Assembly (NCBI GenBank): GCA_902781095.1
Contig: CACZHW010000018.1
Span: forward strand, 1 to 46,915
Reading direction: 5' to 3'
Origin: an uncultured Eubacteriales bacterium
GTDB lineage: Bacteria > Bacillota > Clostridia > Christensenellales > Aristaeellaceae
Length of the DNA: 46,915 bases
This document shows, in pieces, positions 16,194 through 23,958 of the stretch. Positions within the stretch are counted from its first letter, which is position 1. Each line of letters begins with the position of its first letter. The translations under genes were made by a program, and so were the position numbers. The notes beneath the pieces were generated by a model. It ran no database searches, was not told where the DNA came from, and saw nothing but the letters and a program-made list of their open reading frames with translations.

Positions 16194-16211
16194 TCCTTCG
16201 GCCCATACCCC

Positions 16212-16238
16212 GGTCCCTCCGAAAGGAGGGGCCTTTTT
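16212..16238 (+). terminator. terminator after the reductase gene
   Basis: GGTCCCTCC-GAAA-GGAGGGGCC followed by TTTTT. Confidence 0.85.
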
Positions 16239-16287
16239 CGTCCTCCCCGCGCATAAAATATATCATTTCGTTATGGCCGCTCCTGCA

Positions 16288-16320
16288 GTCCGATTCTGTC
16301 AATGCATATCAGTATCGGAC
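16288..16320. repeat. 33-bp inverted repeat upstream of the TAXI genes
   Basis: Two 11-base arms (GTCCGATTCTG and CAGTATCGGAC, 10 of 11 paired) are separated by 11 bases. The repeat lies about 50 bases upstream of the -35 at 16368. It could be a regulator site or a leftover hairpin; no T run follows. Confidence 0.55.
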
Positions 16321-16367
16321 CAAAAGTGCGAAAAAATGTCAAAAAATGAATTTTTTAAAATTTATGC

Positions 16368-16395
16368 TTGCAAAATCAAAAAGTTGTGCTATAAT
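16368..16395 (+). promoter_or_regulatory. promoter of the TAXI transporter genes
   Basis: TTGCAA, 16 bases, TATAAT with TGC just before the -10 (extended -10). The transporter therefore has its own promoter apart from the reductase. Confidence 0.75.
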
Positions 16396-16429
16396 GGGCG
16401 CGAACATTTAAAGAGGGAGGACCATCTGT

Positions 16430-17380
16430 ATGAAGAAGTTTGTATCGATCGCGCTGTCTCTCGTGCTCGTGCTTTCCTGCGCCGCCGCGCTGGCTGAGCT
16501 GACCTTCTCGACCGGCGGCACCGCCGGCACCTATTACGCCTACGGCACGGTACTGGCCCAGTACATCACCGCCAACACCGATCTGGCCGTCACGGCCATC
16601 GCCGGAAACGGTTCCGCCGCCAACATCGACCTGCTGGATCTGGGCGACGCACAGCTCGCACTCGTGCAGAACGACGTGGCCGGCTACGCCTACAACGGCA
16701 TCCGCTTCGAGCAGTACGAAGGCGCACCCGTGAACAGCTTCACCGCGCTGGCCGCCCTCTACGACGAGACCGTGCAGGTCATCACCTGCAACCCGGACAT
16801 CAAGACCGTCGCCGACCTCAAGGGCAAGAACGTGTCCATCGGCTCCGCCGGCTCCGGCACCTTCTTCAACGCGATGGACTTCCTGGCCGCCTATGACATG
16901 ACCATTGACGACATCGTCCCGCAGTACCTCTCCTTCGGCGATTCCGCCGAGTCCCTCAAGGACGGCAAGATCGACGCGGCGTTCGTCGTCGCCGGCGCAC
17001 CGACCCCGGCCGTGACCGACCTGGCCACCACCAAGGGCGCCTACCTCGTCGCGCTGGATGACGAGCACGCGGCCAAGCTCGTGGAGATCAACCCCGCGTA
17101 CGGCAAGACCGTCATCCCCGGCGGCACCTACGAGGGCATCGACACCGACACCGTGACCGTGGGCGTCAAGGCGACCATCATCGCGGGCGCCGACGTCTCC
17201 GAGGAGGACGCCTACACCATCGTCTCCACCATCTTCGAGAACAAGGACGCCATCACCGAGGCGCACGCCAAGGGCGCGGAACTGGATCTCGACTACGCTT
17301 CCGTCTGCGGCCTGCCCTATCACGCGGGTGCCGCGAAGTACTTCGCAGAGAAAGGCTTTACGGTTGAGACTGCCAAATAA
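16430..17380 (+). CDS. TAXI-family TRAP transporter solute-binding protein
   Basis: This 316-residue extracytoplasmic receptor has a signal peptide (MKKFVSIALSLVLVLSCAAALAE). The Cys at 17 is not in a good lipobox, so cleavage after ALA is more likely. The mature N-terminus LTFSTGGTAGTYYAYGTVLAQYI is the TAXI hallmark, followed by LLDLGDAQLALVQNDVAGYA and LKGKNVSIGSAGSGTFFNAMDFL. TAXI receptors bind carboxylates such as glutamate or 2-oxoacids. It pairs with the fused permease downstream, separated by a short hairpin that may lower permease expression. The adjacent secreted reductase suggests that it captures the substrate or the reduced product of that enzyme. Confidence 0.93.
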   Translation: MKKFVSIALSLVLVLSCAAALAELTFSTGGTAGTYYAYGTVLAQYITANTDLAVTAIAGNGSAANIDLLDLGDAQLALVQNDVAGYAYNGIRFEQYEGAPVNSFTALAALYDETVQVITCNPDIKTVADLKGKNVSIGSAGSGTFFNAMDFLAAYDMTIDDIVPQYLSFGDSAESLKDGKIDAAFVVAGAPTPAVTDLATTKGAYLVALDDEHAAKLVEINPAYGKTVIPGGTYEGIDTDTVTVGVKATIIAGADVSEEDAYTIVSTIFENKDAITEAHAKGAELDLDYASVCGLPYHAGAAKYFAEKGFTVETAK

Positions 17381-17406
17381 GCCGCCGTACGAAACGATGA
17401 CATCAC

Positions 17407-17433
17407 GGGGGCTGCGGGTTCCGCAGCCCCTTT
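17407..17433 (+). terminator. intercistronic hairpin, possibly leaky
   Basis: GGGGGCTGCGG/CCGCAGCCCC followed by only TTT. A partial terminator between receptor and permease would give more receptor than permease. Confidence 0.6.
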
Positions 17434-17503
17434 GCTGAACCCTGGAGATCCTGACCCGACGGGATCCCGGTTGTGGGCGGGCAAACCGCCGGACAGGAGT
17501 GGG

Positions 17504-19525
17504 ATGACCATGAAAGACGACAAGCAAAAGAACCTTCACCCGCACGACGCCGATACCGGCAGCGCGGCGGACGTGGAAGCCGTCATGAAGAAATTCGACC
17601 GGGAGAGCAACGTCCGCGTATGGACCGGAAAGCCCAAGTTCGCGGTTTCGCTCATCCTGGCCGGCTTCTCCGTCTTTTGCATTTACGTCACGCTGTTCGC
17701 CAACATGCTGGAGCAGGCGCGCATGATGAGCTTCATCGGCCTCGTGCTCATCATGGGCTACCTCATCTACCCCATCCGCAAGACGCACGTGCGGGAGAAC
17801 ACGCTCCCCTGGTACGACATCCTGCTGATGGTGCTCGGCGCGGGCGCGTTCTTCTACTACGCGGCCAACGCGCACTCCATCCTCAACATGCGTCTGGCCG
17901 TGCGCATGCGGGACATCAAATACACCCTTATCGGCATCGTCGGCATCCTCGCCCTCATCGAGCTGTGCCGGCGCTGCGTCGGCCTGCCCATCCTGTTCGT
18001 CGCGGGCTTCTTCATCCTCTATACCTTCGCGGCGACGAATTACAACAACCCCGTGCCCCGCGTGGTGTCGGAGATCTTCTACGGTGAAAACGGCATCATG
18101 TCCACGCCGGTCAACGTGTGCTCCAAGTACATCGTCGTGTTCATCATCTTCGGCGCCTTCCTGGAGCGCAGCGGCGTGTCCGCCTTCTTCATCAACCTGG
18201 CCAACGCCATCACCGGCCGCTTCGCCGGCGGTCCCGCCAAGGTGGCCGTCATCTCCTCCGCCCTGTGCGGCATGGTGTCCGGCTCCTCCGTGGGCAATAC
18301 GGTGACCACCGGCTCCATGACCATCCCCATGATGAAGAAGACCGGCTACCGCGCGGAGTTCGCGGGCGCTGTGGAGGCGGCCGCTTCCACCGGCGGCCAG
18401 ATCATGCCGCCCATCATGGGTGCCGCGGCCTTCCTCATGGCCGATTACCTGGGCGTCCCCTATTCCAACATCATCGTCAAGGCGATCCTGCCCGCGGTCC
18501 TCTACTTCATGGGCATCTTCATCGCCGTGCATCTGGAAGCCAAGCGGCTGAACCTCCGCGGCATCCCGAAGGAAGAGCTGCCCCGGATGGTGACGCTGGT
18601 CAAGGACACCTACCTGCTCCTGCCGCTCATCGTGCTCATCTATCTCGTGTGCTCCAACACGCGCACGATGCAGTTCTCGGCCGCGGTCTCCATCCTGGTG
18701 GCCATCCTGGTCGGCATCGTGGGCAACGTGCTCGCCTATTTCCGCGGCGAGCGCAAGGGCAGCTTCGCCGCTGTGGCGCTGGGCAAAGACGGCGGCTTCA
18801 CCGCCCGCAGCGTCATGGATTCCCTGGAGGCGGGCGGCAGATCCTGCGTCACCGTCGCAGTGGCCTGCGGCGTGGCGGGCATCATCTGCGGCTGCATCAC
18901 GCTGACCGGCTTGGCCAGCAAGATGATCGCCGCGGTCGTCGCCGTCTCCGGTTCCTCCTCCCTGCTGGCGCTGCTGCTCACGATGGTGTGCTGCATCATC
19001 CTGGGCATGGGCCTGCCCACGACGGCGACCTACTGCATCATGGCCAGCACCTGCGCGCCCATCCTCATCCAGATGGGCATCCCCAAGATCGCGGCGCATT
19101 TCTTCGTGTTCTACTTCGGCATCGTGGCGGACATCACGCCGCCCGTCGCGCTGGCTGCCTACGCCGGCGCCGCCATCGCCAAGGCAAAGCCGATGCAGAC
19201 GGGCGTCACCGCCACGCGGCTGGCCATCGGCGCGTTCATCATCCCCTTCGTGTTCGCCTACAGCCCCAGCCTTCTGCTGATCGACACCGTCTGGTACGAG
19301 GTCATCCTGCTGTCCATCACGGCGGCCATCGGCATCTTCGGCGTCGCCTCCGGCCTTTCGGGTTACCTCTACCGCGACATGAACCTCATCGAGCGCATCA
19401 TCACCATGGCCGGCGGCCTTATGCTCATCATCCCGGGCATCGCCACCGACCTGGGCGGCATCGCGCTCGTCGGCGCCGTCTTCGCCTGGCAGTACTTTTT
19501 CAGCAGGAGGAAGGCGGCAGCCTAA
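17504..19525 (+). CDS. TRAP transporter fused permease (4TM/12TM, TAXI type)
   Basis: This protein of about 673 residues joins the small (DctQ-like) and large (DctM-like) TRAP membrane subunits. A hydrophilic N-terminus (to about residue 45) is followed by four N-terminal helices and then the DctM domain with the conserved SSALCGMVSGSSVGNTVTTGSMTIPMMKK, GGQIMPPIMGAAAFLMA and GMGLPTTATYCIMA blocks. GGAG lies four bases before the ATG at 17504 and ten before another ATG at 17510, so the start could be either. It works with the receptor upstream as a sodium-dependent importer. This is the end of the GC-rich block before the AT-rich island. Confidence 0.92.
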   Translation: MTMKDDKQKNLHPHDADTGSAADVEAVMKKFDRESNVRVWTGKPKFAVSLILAGFSVFCIYVTLFANMLEQARMMSFIGLVLIMGYLIYPIRKTHVRENTLPWYDILLMVLGAGAFFYYAANAHSILNMRLAVRMRDIKYTLIGIVGILALIELCRRCVGLPILFVAGFFILYTFAATNYNNPVPRVVSEIFYGENGIMSTPVNVCSKYIVVFIIFGAFLERSGVSAFFINLANAITGRFAGGPAKVAVISSALCGMVSGSSVGNTVTTGSMTIPMMKKTGYRAEFAGAVEAAASTGGQIMPPIMGAAAFLMADYLGVPYSNIIVKAILPAVLYFMGIFIAVHLEAKRLNLRGIPKEELPRMVTLVKDTYLLLPLIVLIYLVCSNTRTMQFSAAVSILVAILVGIVGNVLAYFRGERKGSFAAVALGKDGGFTARSVMDSLEAGGRSCVTVAVACGVAGIICGCITLTGLASKMIAAVVAVSGSSSLLALLLTMVCCIILGMGLPTTATYCIMASTCAPILIQMGIPKIAAHFFVFYFGIVADITPPVALAAYAGAAIAKAKPMQTGVTATRLAIGAFIIPFVFAYSPSLLLIDTVWYEVILLSITAAIGIFGVASGLSGYLYRDMNLIERIITMAGGLMLIIPGIATDLGGIALVGAVFAWQYFFSRRKAAA

Positions 19526-19544
19526 AAGCCATTAGAATAAAACA

Positions 19545-19583
19545 AAAACGCAAATGCAGCTGTCAGTTGCAATTGCGTTTTTT
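19545..19583 (+). terminator. terminator after the TRAP permease
   Basis: AACGCAAATGCA pairs with TGCAATTGCGTT in 11 of 12 positions, and a T run follows. Confidence 0.8.
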
Positions 19584-19598
19584 GTCGGAAAGAGATTA

Positions 19599-19627
19599 TT
19601 GTTCTTGCATTCTTGCAAGAGTATAAT
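19599..19627 (+). promoter_or_regulatory. promoter of the secreted toxin island
   Basis: TTGTTC, 17 bases, TATAAT. The spacer contains the perfect small dyad CTTGCA-TTCT-TGCAAG, a possible repressor site between -35 and -10. Confidence 0.7.
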
Positions 19628-19658
19628 AATGTTAAATGATATAGAGGAGGCTTGAAAA

Positions 19659-21605
19659 ATGAAAAAATGTTGCAGTCTTCTTGCTTTTATTCTTATCCTT
19701 TTATGGTCTGCTTCAATCCTTGCTTCACCCGCATATATTCAGACAGGTTCTTCATTCTACTTTGGGCATTATGAACAGGATAATGATGAACAGACCGGTG
19801 TGGAGCCTATTGAATGGATTGTATTGAATGTAAAAGGCGGAAAAGCACTTTTAATCAGCAAATATATACTCGATTGTCAGCCTTATCATGAGATCGGTGA
19901 GAATACCAATTGGGAAAACAGCAGTCTCCGTACCTGGCTGAATACCTTCTTCTATGAGACCGCTTTTACAAAAGATGAGTATGATATTATCTGCGAGACA
20001 ACCCATAGCAATAGTTCTGAGGACGGGAATCCGGAATGGGCTTTAAATCTGTGTCCACCTACCAGCGACCGTGTTTTTTTGCTGAGTTGGAAAGAAGCAA
20101 ACGAATTTTTCCCGGAAGACTCACAACGTAAAACAGATGGTACGGAGTATGCCAGATCTGTCGGGGCTAAGTTTTTAGGTGTCACCTCAGTCGGTTTCAG
20201 CAGCGCAGACTGGTGGCTCCGATCCCCAGGTATAAATGCTACGGAAGCAGCATATGTCGGTGTAATTCGCTCAATACATACAAAGGCTGTAAAGGAAAGA
20301 ATCGGTATCCGTCCGGCAGTTTGGGTTAATCTCGAAGGAGATTTTGAAAACCTTCCGTATGCACAGTATGCTGAGGCATTAAACCTATCCAAAGGCGGAA
20401 ACTACGAAGCTGCCATAACTCTTCTTGAAAACCTCGGCAATTACAATAACAGTAAACGGCAGATAGTTGATTGTAAGTATAATTGGGCTGTACAGTTGTC
20501 AGAATCTGGAGAATACAAAAAAGCTGTGGAGTTGTTCGAAGAAATCAAAGATTACAAAGATAGTTCCTCGTTAGGCCGTAAAGCCAGATATCAGCATGCC
20601 GTAGCCGAGCAAGAGGCCGGAAACTATACAGACGCTGTCCGGCTTTTCAGTGAAGTCGGACAATATGAAGACAGTATGACCCGCATGAAAGACTGTATGG
20701 GCAAGGCCGGTATCGCATTCAGCTTTCTTAATGCAGAACCTGTCAATACCGGTGTAGACAACGGATATTCCGGCACTTCTGAGATTGGCGGTAAAGATAA
20801 GCATTTCGGATGGTCTTTAGGAAGATTCTTTGTCAGCAATTATACTCAGATCAAAAATCAAGAAAATGAGGACCCTGTTATTGTTAAAACCTTGGGTGAT
20901 TCCGTGACACTTTGGTTCGAACTTCAGCAAGATATTGACTCATTGAACCATAAAAACCTGTCCATCGCAGATGATCGAAACGGTTTTGACTCCAAGTTTA
21001 AAGTTGTCGTACCTGAAGAGGGGTTTGGAAGAGGAACTTTGATCATTCGTCATACTGATTACCGAAATGATATGAAAGATCCCATTATTTATACTAATTA
21101 CCTCTTGGCAAAGGGAACAAGCGGAGCTGATACAAAAGTCATCTTAAATGAAGAAGGTGATTATGAAGTTGCTCTGGATTATGAGACGGTTGATAATCGT
21201 CTAACTTCTCTCACAGATAAATATGGCAATTATCGTACATCATTTAAATTCAAAATTCGAAATGGCAATTGCATGGTCTATCCTTTTGATGTCAAAACAC
21301 ATGCAGAGCTCCAAAACACATCTATCACAAAAGACGGCTTCTATCTGGATTTAGCCCGTTCTCGGTATTTGGAAATCTTGGTCAAGCGTTCCATTCTCGT
21401 TGACAATGGAAGTGGCATTGTAGAAGATGAACGTTTCAACAGTCCGGCAAAAGACGGAGATCAATATACTGCCGAGGGAATTTATACCATAACCGTTCAC
21501 AATCGTTATACCGACGAAAAAACCGTAAAAACCATCTTTGTCGGTCCAGATGATCTGCTGCAGGAATATGTTAATAAAGGCTTCTCCCTGAACCGGCTGA
21601 ATTGA
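19659..21605 (+). CDS. secreted DUF6273/TPR multidomain protein
   Basis: This 648-residue protein has a signal peptide (to about residue 23, ILAS). Residues 28-230 form a DUF6273-like domain (FGHYEQDNDEQTGVEPIEWIVL, WWLRSPGINATEAAYVGVI, GIRPAVWVNL), related to FGE/C-type-lectin-like surface folds. Residues 232-350 hold TPR-like repeats (YAEALNLSKGGNYEAAITLLENLG, then YKKAVELFEEIKDYKDSSS, then YTDAVRLFSEVGQYEDSM). The last 290 residues are beta-rich and unassigned. Codon third positions are much richer in A/T than those of neighbouring genes. It is followed after 10 bases by the nuclease-like gene. A carrier, receptor or surface partner for that protein is plausible. Confidence 0.75.
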   Translation: MKKCCSLLAFILILLWSASILASPAYIQTGSSFYFGHYEQDNDEQTGVEPIEWIVLNVKGGKALLISKYILDCQPYHEIGENTNWENSSLRTWLNTFFYETAFTKDEYDIICETTHSNSSEDGNPEWALNLCPPTSDRVFLLSWKEANEFFPEDSQRKTDGTEYARSVGAKFLGVTSVGFSSADWWLRSPGINATEAAYVGVIRSIHTKAVKERIGIRPAVWVNLEGDFENLPYAQYAEALNLSKGGNYEAAITLLENLGNYNNSKRQIVDCKYNWAVQLSESGEYKKAVELFEEIKDYKDSSSLGRKARYQHAVAEQEAGNYTDAVRLFSEVGQYEDSMTRMKDCMGKAGIAFSFLNAEPVNTGVDNGYSGTSEIGGKDKHFGWSLGRFFVSNYTQIKNQENEDPVIVKTLGDSVTLWFELQQDIDSLNHKNLSIADDRNGFDSKFKVVVPEEGFGRGTLIIRHTDYRNDMKDPIIYTNYLLAKGTSGADTKVILNEEGDYEVALDYETVDNRLTSLTDKYGNYRTSFKFKIRNGNCMVYPFDVKTHAELQNTSITKDGFYLDLARSRYLEILVKRSILVDNGSGIVEDERFNSPAKDGDQYTAEGIYTITVHNRYTDEKTVKTIFVGPDDLLQEYVNKGFSLNRLN

Positions 21606-21615
21606 GGATAAAGGT

Positions 21616-22719
21616 ATGATTATTAAAAGATTTCTGTCCATTCTGATTTCTGTTCCTATTTTACTGTCGGGCCTTCCCGTCTGTTCTTTGGCAGAAACTA
21701 CAGATAAGACTGCTTCTTTTAAAAGCATGAGTGATCCTGTATTTTTACAGTATCTAGAGGACAGTGTTTTTGCAGAAGCCGAACTTCAACTGGGCAGAGA
21801 TGACTATCAGGTTGAAAACGTCTCTGCCATTTACATTTCAAAAGAATACCTGGATGAATTGGCTTTTAATTCCCAAGCAAATATCTTTTTCGGATTCACC
21901 CTAGCTGAAGTTGAAGAACAAATACAAGGAACAAAGTATTTATTTACCCTAGGTGATAACGGTGAAACCATTGTAAAACCCTTCACTGAATATGAGGATG
22001 AAACATTCAAGACCATATTAAGAAATACCGCTGTCGGCGGCGGTGTCATTCTGCTTTGCACTACAGTTGCCGTAACCACCGCCGCAGTCGGTGCTCCCGC
22101 CTCAGTCACCTTTGTCTTCGCTGTTGCAGCAAAGTCTGCGATCTCAATGTCCGTTAAAGGGGCAATCTTCGGCGGTCTGTCTGCCGGAATCGTAAAAGGG
22201 CTCCCGACAGGTAATTTTGACGAGGCGCTAAAAACCGGTGCAATTGCTGCGAGTGAAGGATTTAAATGGGGTGCAATTGGCGGCGCTATTACCGGCGGTC
22301 TTTCAGAGTACACTGTCGTTCGTGGAGACATTCGGACATGGCGTGATTCTGAACTCTCTTTGCTGGATGCATATGGTGGAACTGAACAAGTGTCGTATTT
22401 GGATGGTGAACTCGTTCCAAAAAATACTTTTGGTGCCTCAAGGCCAGATATAATCCGAAACGTAAATGGTCATCTGGAAGCAATTGAAGTTAAGAATTAT
22501 GATCTTCAGAACACCAGTAGTTACTATAATCTCAAACAGGTTCTCCATCGTGAAATCGAACAGCGTATCACCAATCTTCCGCCTGACACAACTCAAAGAA
22601 TTGCTCTAGATGTCAAAGGAAGAGGCTATTCACAAATCTTTCTTGAAGAAGTTCAAGAAGATTTAAGCAGTTATATGTTTGATATCTATCCGGATATACC
22701 AATAGATATATTCCTTTAA
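21616..22719 (+). CDS. secreted protein with a C-terminal PD-(D/E)XK nuclease-like toxin domain
   Basis: This 367-residue protein has a signal peptide (1-26), a unique domain to about 130, and a Gly/Ala-rich hydrophobic stretch from about 134 to 235 like the pretoxin or membrane-entry segments of polymorphic toxins. The C-terminal domain starts around 250 with YLDGELVPKNTFGASRPDII. Asp278, Glu291 and Lys293 (SRPD...AIEVKNY) make the PD-(D/E)XK catalytic pattern, and LPPDTTQRIALDVKGRGYS follows, as in toxin nucleases of the CdiA-CT/Rhs type. The target would be nucleic acid in a rival cell. No immunity gene is visible. AT-rich codon use matches the upstream gene. Confidence 0.75.
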   Translation: MIIKRFLSILISVPILLSGLPVCSLAETTDKTASFKSMSDPVFLQYLEDSVFAEAELQLGRDDYQVENVSAIYISKEYLDELAFNSQANIFFGFTLAEVEEQIQGTKYLFTLGDNGETIVKPFTEYEDETFKTILRNTAVGGGVILLCTTVAVTTAAVGAPASVTFVFAVAAKSAISMSVKGAIFGGLSAGIVKGLPTGNFDEALKTGAIAASEGFKWGAIGGAITGGLSEYTVVRGDIRTWRDSELSLLDAYGGTEQVSYLDGELVPKNTFGASRPDIIRNVNGHLEAIEVKNYDLQNTSSYYNLKQVLHREIEQRITNLPPDTTQRIALDVKGRGYSQIFLEEVQEDLSSYMFDIYPDIPIDIFL

Positions 22720-22734
22720 TTCCATAAAGTACCC

Positions 22735-22772
22735 GCAGCTTGCACTTTTCCTGTGCAAGCTGCGTTTTTTTG
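22735..22772 (+). terminator. terminator closing the toxin island
   Basis: GCAGCTTGCAC/GTGCAAGCTGC, 11 perfect pairs, then eight T. The rest of the gap to 22929 has no gene that I can see. Confidence 0.9.
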
Positions 22773-22929
22773 TTCCGCCTCTACAGATCAAACCCTATTC
22801 CCGTCCACTGGGGAGAAAACACTTTGGATACGAAAACCAAATCATTTTTTACACTTTGTTTTTCTTCCAAAAATGGCTAAAAATCTGCATTAATTAGAAT
22901 TCTGGTTCTTGCATACAAAATCCAATCTA

Positions 22930-22958
22930 TTGACGGGAGAAGGTCTCTTTGTTATAAT
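22930..22958 (+). promoter_or_regulatory. promoter of the GntR gene
   Basis: TTGACG, 17 bases, TATAAT, near consensus. Confidence 0.85.
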
Positions 22959-23000
22959 GTCTCCGCTTTAGAGATTATTTGACAAACAAAGGGGTACGCC

Positions 23001-23678
23001 ATGATCAATACAGCCATGCCGATTCAATACAGAACCGTATCCGACAGCGTTTACGACTGGATCAAGGAGGCCATCATCCAGGGGGAATTTCAGCCAGGTG
23101 AGCACCTGGCCCAGGAGCGCATCACGGAACGGCTCGGCGTCAGCCGCACTCCTGTGCGCGATGCGATGAAGCGGCTGGAAGCGGAAGGCCTCGTAGTCGT
23201 CAAGCCGCACTGCGGCGCTGTCGTCTTCGATATTTCCGAAGAGCAGCTGACCGAGATCTACGAGATCCGCATCCTGCTCGAACAGTACTGCGCCGAAAAA
23301 GCCTGCCGTCTTGCGACGGATGAGCAGATCGACAACGTTGAGCGGCTCAGCCTCGGGATGCAGGAATACCCTTCCAACTCACGCCAGTTTATGGAAGCAG
23401 ACAGGATTTTCCACCGCGGATTCTGCTCCATCTCCGGCTGCACCAGTTCCATTGAGATCCTGGAAACGCTGTGGACGAGATGCGACGCTTTCAAGGCCAT
23501 TTATTACTCCCTTGACGGGAAGGCGCGGGACACCTTGAACGAGCACGCGAAGATTGTGCAGGCGCTCCGGGCAAGAGATGCCGACGCAATGAAACGGGCT
23601 ATTTCCGATCACCTGGAGGATGTCGTAAAGGCAAACGTCGCCCGGATCCGTTCCGATCGTGTCGCAAAGGCCGAGTAA
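23001..23678 (+). CDS. GntR-family regulator, FadR/FCD subfamily
   Basis: This 225-residue protein has an N-terminal winged helix (SVYDWIKEAIIQGEFQPGEHLAQERITERLGVSRTPVRDAMKRLEAEGLVVVKPHCGAVV) and an FCD effector domain (YEIRILLEQYCAEKACRLA, then HRGFCSISGC, and HAKIVQALRARDADAMKRAISDHL with the metal-ligand His pattern). FCD regulators usually sense organic acids. It precedes the catabolic TRAP operon on the same strand but is separated from it by a terminator and a second promoter, so it probably controls that promoter at 23848. Its own near-consensus promoter suggests autoregulation. Confidence 0.92.
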   Translation: MINTAMPIQYRTVSDSVYDWIKEAIIQGEFQPGEHLAQERITERLGVSRTPVRDAMKRLEAEGLVVVKPHCGAVVFDISEEQLTEIYEIRILLEQYCAEKACRLATDEQIDNVERLSLGMQEYPSNSRQFMEADRIFHRGFCSISGCTSSIEILETLWTRCDAFKAIYYSLDGKARDTLNEHAKIVQALRARDADAMKRAISDHLEDVVKANVARIRSDRVAKAE

Positions 23679-23704
23679 AAGGCGGACTGCTTTAAAATTT
23701 GTGA

Positions 23705-23744
23705 AAGATGCTTCATGCCAAATGCGTATGAGGCGTCTTTTTTT
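23705..23744 (+). terminator. terminator after the GntR gene
   Basis: AGATGCTTCAT pairs with ATGAGGCGTCT, followed by a T7 run. The next 100 bases are very AT-rich. Confidence 0.75.
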
Positions 23745-23847
23745 CGCTCTTTTTACAATATTATACTATTTGACCACATATAAATTATAAATTTTATATT
23801 GTTTTTATAATATTTGATGTCAACGGTTTGTTTTTGGCATTTTCCTA

Positions 23848-23876
23848 TTGACAGATCAAATAACGCGTGATAAATA
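23848..23876 (+). promoter_or_regulatory. promoter of the catabolic TRAP operon
   Basis: TTGACA, 17 bases, TAAATA. Transcription would start about 23883, at the first of four tandem 7-base repeats. Confidence 0.8.
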
Positions 23877-23882
23877 TTAATT

Positions 23883-23910
23883 GGATATGGGATATTGGAT
23901 ACAGGATACA
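23883..23910. repeat. four tandem 7-bp repeats at the transcription start
   Basis: GGATATG, GGATATT, GGATACA, GGATACA follow one another without gaps. They occupy about +1 to +28 of the transcript, between promoter and Shine-Dalgarno, and are a candidate operator for the GntR protein. Confidence 0.6.
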
Positions 23911-23958
23911 TTTTGTGTAAGCAAGAAAACGGATCTGAACGCATTGGAGGGACTTAAA

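Noticed and set aside
16376..19099. A 907-codon open frame on the minus strand across the TAXI genes
   Set aside because: It is a shadow of GC-rich codon bias: the translation is His/Gly/Asp/Arg-rich without any fold, and the plus-strand receptor and permease are unmistakable.
23883..23910. Tandem repeats considered as a CRISPR or variable-number coding repeat
   Set aside because: The units are 7 bases, contiguous and outside the chosen reading frame (upstream of the TTG start).
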